Shown here: piece after piece, positions 9,891-21,630 of the stretch | Numbering within the stretch: the stretch's first letter is position 1 | Layout of the letters: every line of letters starts with the position of its first letter | DNA from: Isoetes taiwanensis | Lineage: Eukaryota > Streptophyta > Lycopodiopsida > Isoetales > Isoetaceae | Direction: 5' to 3' | Assembly: GCA_021234155.1 (NCBI GenBank) | Contig: JAJEKV010000051.1 | Coordinates: 8,018,105-8,082,104, forward strand | Length of the DNA: 64,000 nt | Made by a program: the position numbers and the translations under genes | The notes under the pieces: model-generated | The model's input: only the letters and a program-made list of their open reading frames with translations | The model's database searches: none | What the model was told of the DNA's origin: nothing

Positions 9891-12800
9891 GCTATTTCCG
9901 CTATGGGCACTGCCCTATATACAAAAACGGGCTCAGAGCCCTATCTACTAAGTCCTAAGAAGAAAAACCCTCTACTCCGGGTTCGGGGGAGGAGGTGATC
10001 GCGCGGATGTGGTAGAGATTATGCTCGGGTCAGTGAAGGTGCGAGAATCACCTCCATCCCGTTGGTCGCCGGATCGGGATGCACCGGCCATCGGCACACC
10101 ACCCGTCCATCGCCATAGCCCCCGCGGTTGGCGGCGGCGCCCGAAGGTCGAACAATCCATCTTGCGGGTAATCCACTCCAAAGCGGTTTGAAGGCATGAA
10201 ATGCGGTTACCATGCAAACCGGCGGACATTCACCGGCGCCATCCGGATGTCTTAGCTTCACTCGGTTCGTCTTATATAGCCAGCAAGGAACTCCTTGTCG
10301 GCGTGGACCAATCGGAAAATTCGCCAGCGTGGTTGCAATGCAAAATTTTGTTTCTAAAGGAGAATCTTTTCTCCGTAGCATATCTAGCCATGGTACCGCC
10401 GACACCTTCGTTTTAATGATATCCCGCGTCGAGGTTACCCGGCATTAAATGCCATTCCTTCTTTTCACGCCCGTCGAACATTAATGTGTGTCCTTTTGCC
10501 TTTTGTCCCATCGGATCATTCCCTTCGTCTCGCCGCCGCAGTTCATTGCTTCCCCCCTTTACCATTTGGGAACTTAGCCAAAATTTTGCCTTTCAATTGC
10601 CAACCATCACGTAAGCCACACGGCATCATCAGCGGTTCGCGGTTTAAGCCCTCATCATGCCCCTTCGCCTCCACTTGCGGCCCCCCTAAACCTTTTAGTC
10701 TATCTGCGCCGGGTTTTACGTTCTCTACTCGCCTTCTCCGGATAGTTCATACGTTCCGGCGGCTTCGCCATGGCGCCCCAAACTTCCTACACTTCAAGCT
10801 TACGCTCCCAGAGATCGCGACTCTTTTTGGATGCGTATCTTTCTCGGCCCACCTTTCATTGAAGCCCTTCTTGGTCGGTCGGGAAGTTGGACGCATACAA
10901 ACTACAATTATGCCAAATGGAGCTCGGGCCCCAATCCGGAGCAATTGCAGCAGTTCATCGCTCACATCGTCAACAGCCGGGAGGGATTTGCTCACGGTGG
11001 TCGATGCTTCCACCATTTACTTACACAACATTTGCTTTACGAGGTATTCCGTATTCCCTTGCAAGAACCTATACATCTCTTGGGCTGCTTCTGGGACATG
11101 GGCGTCACTTTCGATTTGGTGCTCATGTTTATCAAGCCAACCAGCATCGCCTCACAAATATTGCCAACCACATGACACTTTTGTGAAGTTTACGTGGCGC
11201 CAAATTGCTGGAGGTATTCCATCAATAACACCCATATCAATAAACGTTTTATAATATGGTCATCTTTGCCATCCACTCCAATCTCCATGTTGATTGGCCA
11301 CGGATATTGTTTCTCGCCTTCTTCAAAAGTAGGCCGCGTCGGGCTACCCCCTCCTCTGTCTCGACATTTCGGTGGGTGGCCATCTTGGGGCACTCATTCG
11401 TCATTATCTTCCTGTTCACGAGAGCCCTTCCACTTCCCATGCCTCCCTTTCGGCGCTCTCGGCATTCCCGGCGTCAAACCCAGCGAGGTTTGTACCTTCC
11501 GCCCGGACTTCCCCACACCGGACCATGCATGTCACTGTATCCTCTTCCTCCCTCACGAGCCCGCGCCTTCCAATTCCGTCATGCCTCTCAACAATCTCGG
11601 ACAAAGGCAGCAGCGGGGGCTGCACCTCCACATCCTCGGCGGCTCTGTACAAATTCCGGCCAAGATGTTCAGCCGTGCCATGCGGCTTCCAAAGCATCCG
11701 GGGAGGCTCTCATGAATGGTGTTCAGGCATCACGGAGGCTTCGATGCTTTGTCAAAAGACCTTCAAGCTGCCCTTTGCCCACGTTCAAACTTTGGAGGCC
11801 CAACTTCAAGAAAAGCCGCGGCTCTAATACAGGCCGTATAGATCTCAAAAGTGCTCGGGATCGGACCAGCCTACTTTGAGATCGCGGGCTTAGCTCCAAA
11901 CCACAATTCAGGACTTATTGGAGCGAGAACAAGTCCAAAGATACCCTCACAGGTGACAAGGAGAAAGATATTGCTAAGCTAGGCGCCTTGTACTTTCGAG
12001 CTTTGTGACAATTCTGACACTCAAGTTCAAAACCTCAGCGGCGTGGCCTTCGACTCACCTCCCTTGAAGCTCGGCTTTCCCGCGGTGACCCGGTCGGTTA
12101 ACATCCCTCCAGATTTCGGCTTTTGGAGGCTGGAAACAAAAGGTCATCGATGGCCGGAGATTGCCGCGCACCGCCTCAATACTCGGGCAATCCTCTTCAC
12201 ATACCCGCTTCTGGTAAGCGGGTCCGTGATCAGTCCGTCTTTTTGTTAGAAAGGAGAATGGATCCGTGACACGGAACATCGGCTCCGACAAGCGGTTCAA
12301 TCTGGCTGAAGAAGCTAAAACAAGCGGAGGGCTATATTGAAATTGCTACCAACATTCTGTGGACTTCTCTACTCCTTCCAGCTATCTTGACTATGTGGTG
12401 GCCGGCGGCACCTTTTCCTTTTGAAGTAGTGCGGACCAATGGCAATGTTCATCAACTGACCACTCAAAAGTGCGGATTTTCTTGGATCTGGCGGGGATCT
12501 CTCTGTAGAAGACAAGGGTTTATTTTGTGCACTCTTAGTCTTTGATAAACTTCTTGTTGAAGATCTGAATTAGTCATCTTCGAGTTGTTGACCAATGGCT
12601 TATGTTTTCATGACTTCTACGGCGGATCTCCATGATATAAATTAGAGATGAGGCCCATTGTTTTTTTTTCGGCAACTCAATCTTTGCTTGGTTGTTGTCA
12701 CCAACCAACCCATCTTTCAAGGATCACCTTTCGGTCTCGGACTTTTGGCGGGGAGTACATCTTTGAACGCTTTCGGCCTTACCTCTGTGGCGGCTGAAAC

Positions 12801-13930
12801 CTTGGAGCAGGTAAACAAAATTTGGCGCATCGATGATCTTGAGTTTGCCCAAATTTATATGCGACGCGGGAGGCTACAATCAACTCGTGGCCTTACGGAA
12901 AGCAAGACCATCCCAACAGGTTGGGTAAATCCTCATCTATCAATTACTCTCTACTTGAGAATGGGACCATTGGTGTCGTGCTCTTGATCAAGATCTCGTT
13001 CGAGCATTCGAGGGGACATGGCTCACGCAACCACGCTACGGGCATGCTTCCTTCTCCATATGCTTCTCTAAGGAGTCCCTCCCGTCCAAAGTTTCTCTCT
13101 TCTAGCGGCGTCTCCCCTTTTTGGACAAAGGTCTGGATGGCCCTTGTTGGGGTGGACTCCGCCTCCCGGATCTCGGCCGGATCTCCGGTGGGATCCCGAT
13201 TTGTCGGGCGGCTCAATTGGGAGGATAATGCCACCTTGGACACCCTTTGAGAATTGGATTTATATCGGTAATGGCGTGGTTGGCAGCGGCCTGGCGATGC
13301 TTTGCATGGTCTTGATACCTTCTTGCGAGAATGCGCCACATCACCGGACCCTTGGTCCACCGTCAAGCTGGTTTACGTCTTTGCTCTCAAATGCATCTGC
13401 TTTCGGCTCTTTAATCCGGCGTCAATCTTTGCAATCCGAATGCGGCGTCGGTGCGCCGGTCTCGACAGTTGCCTTCTCATGGAGTGCGGTTTGTTCCTTG
13501 GGCCTGGCGCCACGGAAGACATGGTGCGCTCTCACTTCCTCATTGATGCGATCACGCCCTTGGGCTCAACACTCGGCGCTCTTCAAACCGCCGGGGACCT
13601 CATTGCTCATTACCATAATGGTGCCGTCCTACTTTCAGGCTTCTGGCGGCTTCAGCCCTCGAAACACTTCCTCCTTTTCTTCACCACGAGTGTCGTTTGG
13701 TGGGGGGTGTTAGTGATCTGTGCCTCACAGTACGGGACTATTCATCATTCCGCGGACCAAGTCAAGGCCAAGGATCCACAACCGGGAGCGGGTCATCAAA
13801 GGCTCGTGAGGAAGACCAAGCGGCCGGACCCTTGATCAAAGCTGCGTCCGGATCAACAAGAGGCGCCGGACAAGTGACGGCCCGTCACCGCCGCATTGCA
13901 TCGGCATGATTCTAGGCACTTCAAGAGAGC
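9891..13930. other. 4 kb GC-rich stretch, no recognisable gene
   Basis: Short ORFs occur in every frame of both strands, the longest 256 codons at 10,484-11,254 (+). None shows a domain I recognise, and the longer ones overlap each other in different frames. The base composition and dense frame loss resemble the preceding Ty3 remnant, so this may be another decayed retroelement interior. That is inference only. Confidence 0.4.
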
Positions 13931-13959
13931 ACTTGCCATTCATTCCTGCAAATGGGGCC

Positions 13960-14215
13960 TCCTTCGGGGTCGACGCGAGATCGGTCAGTGTCTATATTGG
14001 GCCAAAGGCCAGCGTACTATATATATGAGTAGAGCTAGCACATGAGTTTTTAGATGAGTTTTGAGTCTTGTCTCATTTTAGGTCTTCTCGATTGCGAGAG
14101 CTTATGTATGTTCATCATTGATATCAAGGAAGCTTATCATTTTCCTCTCATTGTTCTCTTTTGTTCTTTTTTCTCCTTCTTGTTCTCTTCTTGCAAATCC
14201 CGCGTGACATAGTCC
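13960..14215 (+). repeat. LTR-like sequence (U3/R end)
   Basis: A TATA-like run ACTATATATATGAG at 14,016 is followed by GTCTTGTCTCATTTTAGG, then TTGATATCAAGGAAGCTTAT and a pyrimidine-rich tail. This arrangement is common near the promoter and end of plant LTRs. No partner copy was found in the window, so it may be a solo or truncated LTR. Confidence 0.4.
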
Positions 14216-14330
14216 CCCGGATTCTGCTGTTAGATCCACGGGTCCTCACAGAGGGCTGTCTTGCAGGAGTTCCCGAACCCAGACCCCAAACACAGAGCAT
14301 GTAGAGCTTGAATCGGCCTGCCAACAGATA

Positions 14331-15106
14331 TTGATGGAAGAAACAAATCAATGTGGATATAAGAAAGCGGGAAACAAAGAAGGGCAAGCATTATTGGGAA
14401 GACAGGATGGCATGGAAAGTAGAAAATGTTACAACTGTAACAAAATTGGTCATTTAACCAAAGACTACCCTGAACCAGATCGCAGGAAAAGGAAGCACAA
14501 GGTTAATGAAAAGGAACAAAATAAAAAGAGAGGAGGCCACGCACAGGGTCATAAGGCTTCAAAGGCAAGTGATATGGATAGCTCCAGCAGTAACTCCATG
14601 ATCTAAGAGCTAAGGCCTTTATGGCAAGTTCAGAAGTAAGTGGAAAAGATTTTTGTTTTAAAAATCCTTGCTTTGCACTTTGGTGGCTTGCAATGTATGC
14701 CTGACATCTCTTGTTCTGTGTTGCCCAGCTTGCTGTGAATGCTTTTCAGGATACACAAGACTCGTGTTGTAGTCCTGATATCTTGAGTTCTATTAGTCTA
14801 TTGGCAGACATGGCTTAAGGTACTTGGTACCTAGATTCTGGAGCCAGTGACCACATGATTAGTAATAGAGAGTTGTTCAAACAACTCAAACTGCTGCCTG
14901 AAAATAAGAAGGTGAATATTGGAAAAGGAACTCTTGCAATAAATGGGTTAGGGACAGTCAATTTGCAACTTGCAGCAGGAAGTGTACAGTTGAAAGACAT
15001 CCTATTTGTTCCCGAACTAGAAGCAAATCTCATATCTATATCTAAAATGGATGATGCTGGGTTGTTTGCTACCTTTGGAAATAGGCAATGCTTGGTCAAA
15101 GATAAA
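14331..15106 (+). pseudogene. Copia gag end and protease
   Basis: The zinc knuckle CYNCNKIGHLTKDY lies at 14,424-14,465; its last zinc ligand, normally Cys, is Tyr, so zinc binding is probably lost. Protease starts with WYLDSGASDHM near 14,825-14,860 (active-site DSG present). It continues through LKDILFVPELEANLISISKM, a typical copia protease end, to VKDK at the insertion point. A TAA lies just before the protease. The stretch 14,636-14,728 has GTAAGT...CCCAG borders and contains a stop; removing it keeps the frame, so it could be a small intron. Confidence 0.85.
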
Positions 15107-15602
15107 TAACAATGTTTGAATTGAAACGCACTTATTTAAGAAGTGCGTTTGAAAGATTCCCTCAAAAAAATTGGAAATTTTTAAAAAGAGCAAAAAATAG
15201 AGGCATTCAAGTTTTTTGGATATGATTTTTGCAAAGCCATCATGAAAATGACACTTTTGAAGAGAAATACTCTAAAAGCATAGGACCAAAAAAAAAAGGA
15301 AGCCATTTAGGGGGGTCAAGCAGAATTTCACGGGAGCCATAGAATTTCCATTGCCAAAATACATGCAATTGAAGTAGGTTGTGTTGCAAAGCGTGCATGA
15401 ATACTCTCACGGTAGCAGAACACATCGTTTAGCAGAAATAAATTCTTTAAACTTTTAACAGAGAAGAAAGCATTCGAAGTAAGTATTCATATTAAATAGT
15501 GTTACCAAAAGTTGTTACATAGCACTATCTGTATAAGGTCTTTAAATAACAGGGCATCTGTGTTGCAGAGAATGTTTCAAGTAAGAAATAGTCAGGTGCA
15601 GC

Positions 15603-15658
15603 GGTATAAATTTATACCGACAGGTTGAAATGAAAACCCAACGGTATAAATTTATACC
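15603..15658. repeat. Two perfect GGTATAAATTTATACC palindromes, left subterminal
   Basis: GGTATAAATTTATACC occurs at 15,603-15,618 (18 bp palindrome if the flanking C and G are counted) and at 15,643-15,658. Both lie about 500 bp inside the left end of the TIR element. Confidence 0.9.
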
Positions 15659-17873
15659 ACAGGTGGTGGGTCCACCCAGTCCACAAGACTCTCATCACCT
15701 TGAGATTTTGTTTTCCTTGATGTCTCAGTCGTTCTTACGTATGCATTCGCCGGTATGCATTTGTTTGATAATTTGAAGTACTTCAGCCTGCTTATTGTAT
15801 TTAGCACTTTTTGGAGCTTGTGAAAGACATCTTGAATTTGATTAAATCTTCAAGTTTAATATGAATATTTTCTAGCTACCAATTAAGCTACTTTTGAGAA
15901 CTTAATGATAAATTCGAATTTGGTCAATCCAATCACAATCAAAGCTTGAAAGACCAAAGTTTACACAAAATTATCAAATCGACAATCAAGACATGCAAAA
16001 AAAGTTCTTGGCGACAAAAGAGCTTACCAGAAACTACAATGGAAGAACCATATTAAATCTTACGTAGTTTTTTATTAGAAAAGGAACCTTAACCTTTTCT
16101 TACAAAACCCAACACACATATTACTTTGAATCAAAAGAACATGTGATCGTTTTCAATTAGTGCCAACTCCTTGGCGATTTGCGGTGTTCTGGAGAACCTT
16201 GAATAAGCACATAACACATGGCGTAACACTTTTGCGAGATGGGCCATGCTTCCTTTTGGCTAGCATATCGCGAAACTTCTAGATCTGGATTGTACCATTG
16301 TGCCACGGTGAGATGAAGGTTTACACTAGGATTGAGACCATTATTACACCTTAAGTAACTTTAGAGTTTTTGAAAGTAACAACATAGTTACATCGTTCTC
16401 AATCTCCTTGCGTATAATACGTATAAGTGGAACCTTCTTGAATCTTCAAAAAGCCAATCTCACTTCTTTGCCAAGGTCTTTCTCTGAAAAGTTAAAGCTA
16501 TTTTTTGTTGATCCATTTCTCAATGGAATCTCTCTCCCTCTTGCCAAGAACTAATGGGCGGTGAGATGAGAACTTTGTAAAAAATTTACCTCGAGCAAAG
16601 TTTTTATCTCAGCCAAACTTGGAAGGAGTTGGCGAAGATGGGGTTTCATCTCGGGATCTTGCATATCAAAGTTGGTTAATGAGATTCAAAATGATCTTAA
16701 TCTAGGCAGATTTGGTGCAAGTATAGAAACAAAATGATCTTAATCTAGACATATGTAGTGCAAGTTTAAGAGACATACCCTAGCATAGGGAGACAAAGGT
16801 CTAGGGGCGAGAGAGCACCTTTGCTGCATCGTTTTCCTTTGGTGTCACTTGGGCGGGGCTCTTCAATGGGCCAGGTGCTTCAGCAGGGGCTTGTGCACCT
16901 TCCACAACTGCTTCAACAGGGAGCTACTTCCACAAGCTGCTACTTCTCTGGGTTACGCATATGCCTAAACTTGAGGAGGGGCGGTGCACTACAAAAAAAA
17001 CATCAGAGCTTTTTTACCTTTAAGTAGAAAAAGGCTCTTCTCGGGGCATTACGGAGCTCTTAGCTATGGTGGATAGTTGTCTTAGAAGGGCTCTTCTCGG
17101 CTATTTGCCAAAATGTGAACTCAGCCCTTGAGAATATACTAGCAATAGTCTCCAAAATGAGCAGACATAAAACAAGAAAAAGCTCCTCCTATTCCTGAAG
17201 CATCATTGATCCGTAGAGCAGCACCTCAACACATGGTTGCGCAGGGTTCCAACTATTCAAATTTCCAGTGGCCTTTTGTGAATCTTCGGCTATTCTAATG
17301 TTATTTCTTCTCTATATAACAAGAGATCCATGAATGGGCAGGAACTAAACTCAGGGTTGTGCCAAAACAGAGCCAAGATGCAAAACTCTTATAAACTGAT
17401 GGAAGATTTGTAGGCATGAAAAGGAACGTTTAGTAGCTATGAGAAGATCTAGGAGCAAGCAACATTACTTTGCTACTCCATCTCTCATTCTGATCCAGCG
17501 CCTCCGTCCCTCATATGCATATGCACGAACCCTAAACTGGCCGCATCAACAAAACCCTAAATGCTTTTTTCTTCCACTTTCAGAAGAAACTTATGCTCTA
17601 AGAAACTCCAGCATCAAGAAACTCCTGCATTCGTTAGAATATAGAAATCCCAAAGCTTCCTTCACAAAAACTTTTCCTAGTCTCGGTATAGATTTATCTC
17701 AAGTCAAAAACGAGATGTAGAACATATTTTGCCTTGTTTTAACCAACCCGTGGCATGTTATATCTATGCAATGTCACGTTATAACCATGAAGATAGTTTT
17801 ATATAAATGATTTTTTGTGTGTTATAGCATACTAGAGTTGTAGTAAAAGCGTTTCTAAAAGAGCTTTCTGTGC

Positions 17874-18060
17874 GGTATAAATTTATCACAAGTGGCTTCG
17901 ATGTAAAAAAAAATCGGTATAAATTTATCTTTGCTCAGCTCTTTTCTGTGGGGTGATGGTATAAATTTTATCCGCTTTCTTCTACGGTATAAATTTATAC
18001 TGCTTTCGAGTTGTCTCTCAGGTGCCTTTGCTTGAGCTCACGTGGTATAAATTTATATTT
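17874..18060. repeat. Five GGTATAAATTTAT motifs, right subterminal
   Basis: The same motif, with degenerate 3' halves, starts at 17,874, 17,916, 17,958 (one extra T), 17,986 and 18,044. These lie about 465-650 bp inside the right end, mirroring the left pair. Such clusters in DNA transposons are often transposase-binding sites; that role is inferred here. Confidence 0.9.
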
Positions 18061-18534
18061 TTATATGCCTCTTGAGCTCACCTATGCTTCAAATTCATAT
18101 CGTCCAACAAATGTGGGGAAATTAAAGCGCATAAAATATAACTTTGTTCAGAATGTCAAATGTATTACATTTTTTACAATTTTGTTTAAAAATTTGTAAT
18201 GGTTTCAAAAACTTTGAATATTATATGCTTTTGTTGCTCTAGTGGAATTGCTATTTGTTTCAATGTCAAATTTTTTATTGTATTTAGATTTGTTAGTATT
18301 TTTCATACCAAACTAGGGGGCCAAAACGGGGCAATAAACAATTTCGCATGTAAGCTAAGTTCAATTACCCCCTTAAAAAGGGTACCTAAAATGTCCAAAA
18401 TGTCACGCTTGTCACAAATAGATCGTGAAAATGGACCTTTTTTGGGGAATTTTAGGGAATCTTTTAAAGATTCCTTTTGAAGTGCGTTTGGAGCAAATTA
18501 GTGCGTTTCAATTTAAACTTTGTTAAATGACAAA

Positions 18535-19340
18535 ATATATTGGCCCGTGTGGAAAGGAAAGGAAGTTTGTACAAATTGAGTTGGTACAAAAGATAGTCCA
18601 CTGCCCTAGCTGTGGTATCAACTAATGAGAATCAAATTTGGCATGAAAGCTGGGGGCATGCCAATTTTGATATTCTGAAGAAAATGAAAGAACAAAACTT
18701 GGTGCTTGAAATGCCTATAGTCAAAGCTCCTTTAAGAATATGTGAGGGTTGCGCCCTCGGAAAACTTAGCAGGAAGGCTTACAAACAATGCAAGGGTTCT
18801 CGTGCAAAGCATCCTTTGGAAATTGTGCACATGGATGTATGGGGACCAGCGCGTGTCACCTCTATTGGAGGATCAAGGTATTTCCTGTTATTAGTTGATG
18901 ATTTTTCAAGGAAAATTTGGGTGTTATTTTTGGCCTATAAATCTGATGTTTTTGGTCAGTTTAAAACATGGAAGGCCATGGTAGAGAACTTCACAGATAA
19001 GACCATAAAAACTATCAGAACAGATCAAGGAGGAGAGTTCGTTGGAGGGGAATTTTCTGAATTTCTCCAAAGCTTTGGCATTATCCATGAGACATCAGTG
19101 GCACATATCGTAGAGCGCAAGAACCATATTGTCTTGGAGTGTGCCAGGGCTATGCTTTTGTCCAAAAGCATTGACCACAAGTTCTGTGCAGAAGCCATCC
19201 ATACAGCAGTCTACATCATAAATCGGGTTGGCTTAGTAGACATCAATGAAGTGTTTGCAGGTTTCTTTTGGTGTGTTTCTAAATGTTGTGTGCACAGGTG
19301 GTTCTATAGAATAATGATTGGTTGTTGTAGTTTGATATAG
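18535..19340 (+). pseudogene. Copia integrase, truncated
   Basis: From 18,612: NQIWHESWGHANFDILKKMK and CEGCALGK give the HHCC zinc module (GAG_pre-integrase), followed by the core. HMDVWGP supplies the first Asp and RTDQGGEF the second. The Glu block is altered: the usual NGxAERKN reads VERKNH here, just after a short deletion (SVAHIVERKNH). The frame stays open to 19,340, but copia similarity ends near 19,215 (AVYIINRV); the remaining ~40 codons are foreign 3' sequence. Confidence 0.88.
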
Positions 19341-19514
19341 TGCTTTGCAGGTTGGATATGCCTTTGAGCAGTTTCTTAGGTTTTTAGATAGTTGTATGGG
19401 CTGTATATTTTTTAAGGGTAAGACTGTACTTTTTGTGCAAAATGTTCTAGCTTTTATATATACATTGCTGGATAGCGTAATTATACTAGAGTTATAATCT
19501 ACTCTAAGGGAGGG

Positions 19515-19850
19515 TGCTAGTGATAAGGTCAATATACTAGTATACTTGGCTCTTAAGTTTATATAGTGGATGGTGTTTGGTGCAAGCACAACAAACGTAC
19601 ATGAAATGTACATCAGATGCACCAAATGTACACTATGTTGTTTTAGGTCAATTAATGTACAACTATAGTACATTCAATATACATAAGTAAACATCAACAT
19701 ACATAGATATACATCAAGAATATCACAAAACAATGGTTCGTCGTGCAAAATGTACATTTATACAGCCATATTGTTATGGTTTTAATATGGTTTAGAGCAT
19801 GTAATTAGTTTGACATATGAAAGGTGTATTTCTAGAGCGTGCACATACTG
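19515..19850 (+). repeat. Probable 3' LTR of the copia fragment, end uncertain
   Basis: It begins with TGCTAGTGATAAGG directly after the purine tract at 19,506-19,514. The sequence is unusually rich in the palindromic word TGTACA/GTACAT (near 19,597, 19,607, 19,629, 19,655, 19,664 and 19,752). Without a 5' copy the right border cannot be fixed. Confidence 0.45.
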
Positions 19851-20700
19851 TTAACTTGCTTATAATATTCTATAATATTTGCATATCCTAATATTAATAT
19901 AGTTATATCGCATGAGACGGGTTTGTTATGCCCCCTCATGCACAACCCAATGTGCACGCATACCCCATGGACTCCCTTGAATCCCCGCCGTCTGGTTAAG
20001 AGCCAATGGTCCAGATGATGATAGGTCATGGGGGATTTATGTATGCATCATGTGTTGCAGGTGTATGGGGGCATAGGCCATAGTTGCGAACCGTTGGATG
20101 AAAATATTGAAGCAAATCTTGGCGGTTGGTTACGGCGGGGATGTATGGGGTGTTTGGCGAGGGGACCCAAAGAGGGGTTTTGATATTGGCCGTTGAGATT
20201 GGATGTCAATTTGGGGCTTTTCATCTCGATCGTTGAAGATGAAGTTCGAGGTTAGGGGACAAGGAACGAGGAGTCAAAGTTTCGTGGTATTTCTTTGTGC
20301 ATTGTTCCTCCTCGATATACGAGCACTCTGTGTTCCTAGATTGTGATCTCGGGTTTTAGTTATGGTGGTCGGGGCGGGACGGTGTTAAATGTGGTGCATT
20401 GCGTGGGTGGAAGGGGAATGAGGTAAGCAAAATTTTGTGGCTTCTTAAATGGGTGTGTGTTTTAGTGTTCCAGGGGTTTGTTGGGCTCTTTTGTGATAAC
20501 TCTGTTGTGGTGATTGAAGGTCTTCGCATTTTGGCGATTGAAGGTTTGTGACTTGAATTGAAGTTTGTTGGAGTTCAGGATGAAATTAGCAGTAGCATGG
20601 CATAGAAATATAGACTAGTGGGGTAGATGACATTGTAGGAAGCTTGAAAGTTAGTTAAATTTGTGAATGCTAAAGAGAAAGAAAGATGTTGGTAAGATTG
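19851..20700. other. No gene recognised; possible Helitron 5' flank
   Basis: The stretch has G-rich plus-strand composition and phrases such as AACCGTTGGATGAAAA that recur in many plant repeats. No ORF with a recognisable domain is present. It may be the promoter side of the Helitron remnants that follow. Confidence 0.3.
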
Positions 20701-20710
20701 CATTGAAATT

Positions 20711-20965
20711 GTGGACATGCAGCTGATGATCAACAAAATTCAATTAAGGAGTATTGAGATGATCTACTTACTAGATTCGAAGGATTATATGAGAGTTTAT
20801 GCAGATTACAAAGGAGTAATGATCTTCAAGCATATGCTATCTTCTAATTCGAGTGCATATTGTTCCCTGGGAAGAATTAGTGTAGGCAGATGTGTTGGAT
20901 ATATGGGTGGCATATACCATGATGCCAAAAAAATATGTTGGTGCTGTTGTATCACATTTTCATAA
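20711..20965 (+). pseudogene. Possible Helitron N-terminal domain remnant
   Basis: An 84-codon ORF reads MDMQLMINKIQLRSI near its start and VGYMGGIYHDAKKIC near its end. These resemble the QYLVDxxxxIExxRLxxIR and GGPRYMxxxYQDAMxI blocks of the Helitron-like N-terminal family (Pfam Helitron_like_N). The middle is out of frame: in another frame the same DNA gives NDLLTRFEGLYESL. Its position upstream of clear Helitron sequence at 25.9 kb supports the call, but the similarity is weak. Confidence 0.4.
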
Positions 20966-21238
20966 GGAAGGGGAAAAAAAAGAGGGAATTGTGCAGAAGT
21001 GAATCTGTTGTGTTTGTAAGTACTTCCTTACGGAGTCTGATTGAGTAATCGTGAAACTTGCCATATTGGTTACGGATTTCTTTCATATGGTTGTCAAGTT
21101 GTCCTGTTTAATGTTCTCGTATATTTGGAAGTAGTGAAAGTTTGAAACTTAATTATAGAATTGATCTAGTTACCAGATTCGAAGGATTATATGAGAGTTT
21201 ATGCAGATTACAAAGGAGTAATGATCTTCAAGTTCTCC
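20757..21238 (+). repeat. ~75 bp direct repeat
   Basis: The segment GATCTA-CTTACTAGATTCGAAGG...GGAGTAATGATCTTCAAG at about 20,760-20,830 is repeated almost exactly at about 21,163-21,232. A second pair, GTATATTTGGAAGTAGTGAA, occurs at 21,119 and 21,253. Confidence 0.85.
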
Positions 21239-21630
21239 TGTTTAATATTTTTGTATATTTGGAAGTAGTGAAAGTTTAAAACTTAGTTATAAAATTGTGA
21301 GGGCTTAAATTTAAGGGGATTATTTATATATTGAGCAGTTTGTTTGATGTTGGTGTCGCTTTGTATGTGTAGGGTACGGATTCGAGAATAAGGTTTCGTG
21401 AGTAGTCTTTGGGCGTGATGTGCGGTGGAAGGTGGCATTATTTACATTGGTTGGTAAGGTCATGGTATTTTTGGATTGTCATGAGGAAGGTTGTCTGGTG
21501 AGTTTCTTTGGTGTGTTAAACATTCTAGGATTTGGGTAGCGAGGTAGTAGGTTGGATATTTGTGTGTGTATGCGTGTTTGAAAAAATTTGGAGTGTGAGG
21601 TTGTAATGCGAAGGTCTAGAGTACAGATTG

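Larger units (their letters stand above)
15107..18525. mobile_element. 3,419 bp non-autonomous TIR transposon inside the copia fragment
   Basis: The left end reads TAACAATGTTTGAATTGAAA, continuing CGCACTTATTT. The reverse complement of the right end reads TAACAAAGTTTAAATTGAAA, continuing CGCACTAATTT. That gives TIRs of ~31 bp with three mismatches. Flanks are AAAGATAAA (15,098-15,106) and AATGACAAA (18,526-18,534), 7 of 9 identical, which fits a 9 bp Mutator-like duplication; a TA duplication two bases inside is an alternative. The left TIR also contains a perfect 10 bp hairpin, AAACGCACTT/AAGTGCGTTT. The largest ORF (93 codons, 17,439-17,720) has no recognisable transposase motif. Confidence 0.85.
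14300..19850 (+). mobile_element. Ty1/copia fragment interrupted by a TIR element
   Basis: Plus-strand gag zinc knuckle, protease and integrase blocks appear in Ty1/copia order. The protease-to-integrase linker is split by the 3.4 kb insertion at 15,107-18,525. After integrase the element jumps directly to 3' sequence: there is no reverse transcriptase or RNase H, so about 2 kb of pol is deleted near 19,215. A purine-rich AAGGGAGGG at 19,506-19,514 precedes a TGCTAGTG that may start the 3' LTR. No 5' LTR or primer site is present. Confidence 0.85.

Noticed and set aside
10484-11254. 256-codon plus-strand ORF in the GC-rich stretch
   Set aside because: Overlapped by several other long frames, no recognisable domain, and odd composition; open frames are expected by chance in such sequence.
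12944-13366. 140-codon minus-strand ORF
   Set aside because: Low-complexity charged text with no domain; equally long frames exist on the plus strand.
15105-18527. Tc1/mariner assignment from a TA duplication
   Set aside because: TA flanks are possible by chance in AT-rich DNA; the outer TIR extends two bases further and a 7-of-9 match suggests a 9 bp duplication. Kept only as an alternative.
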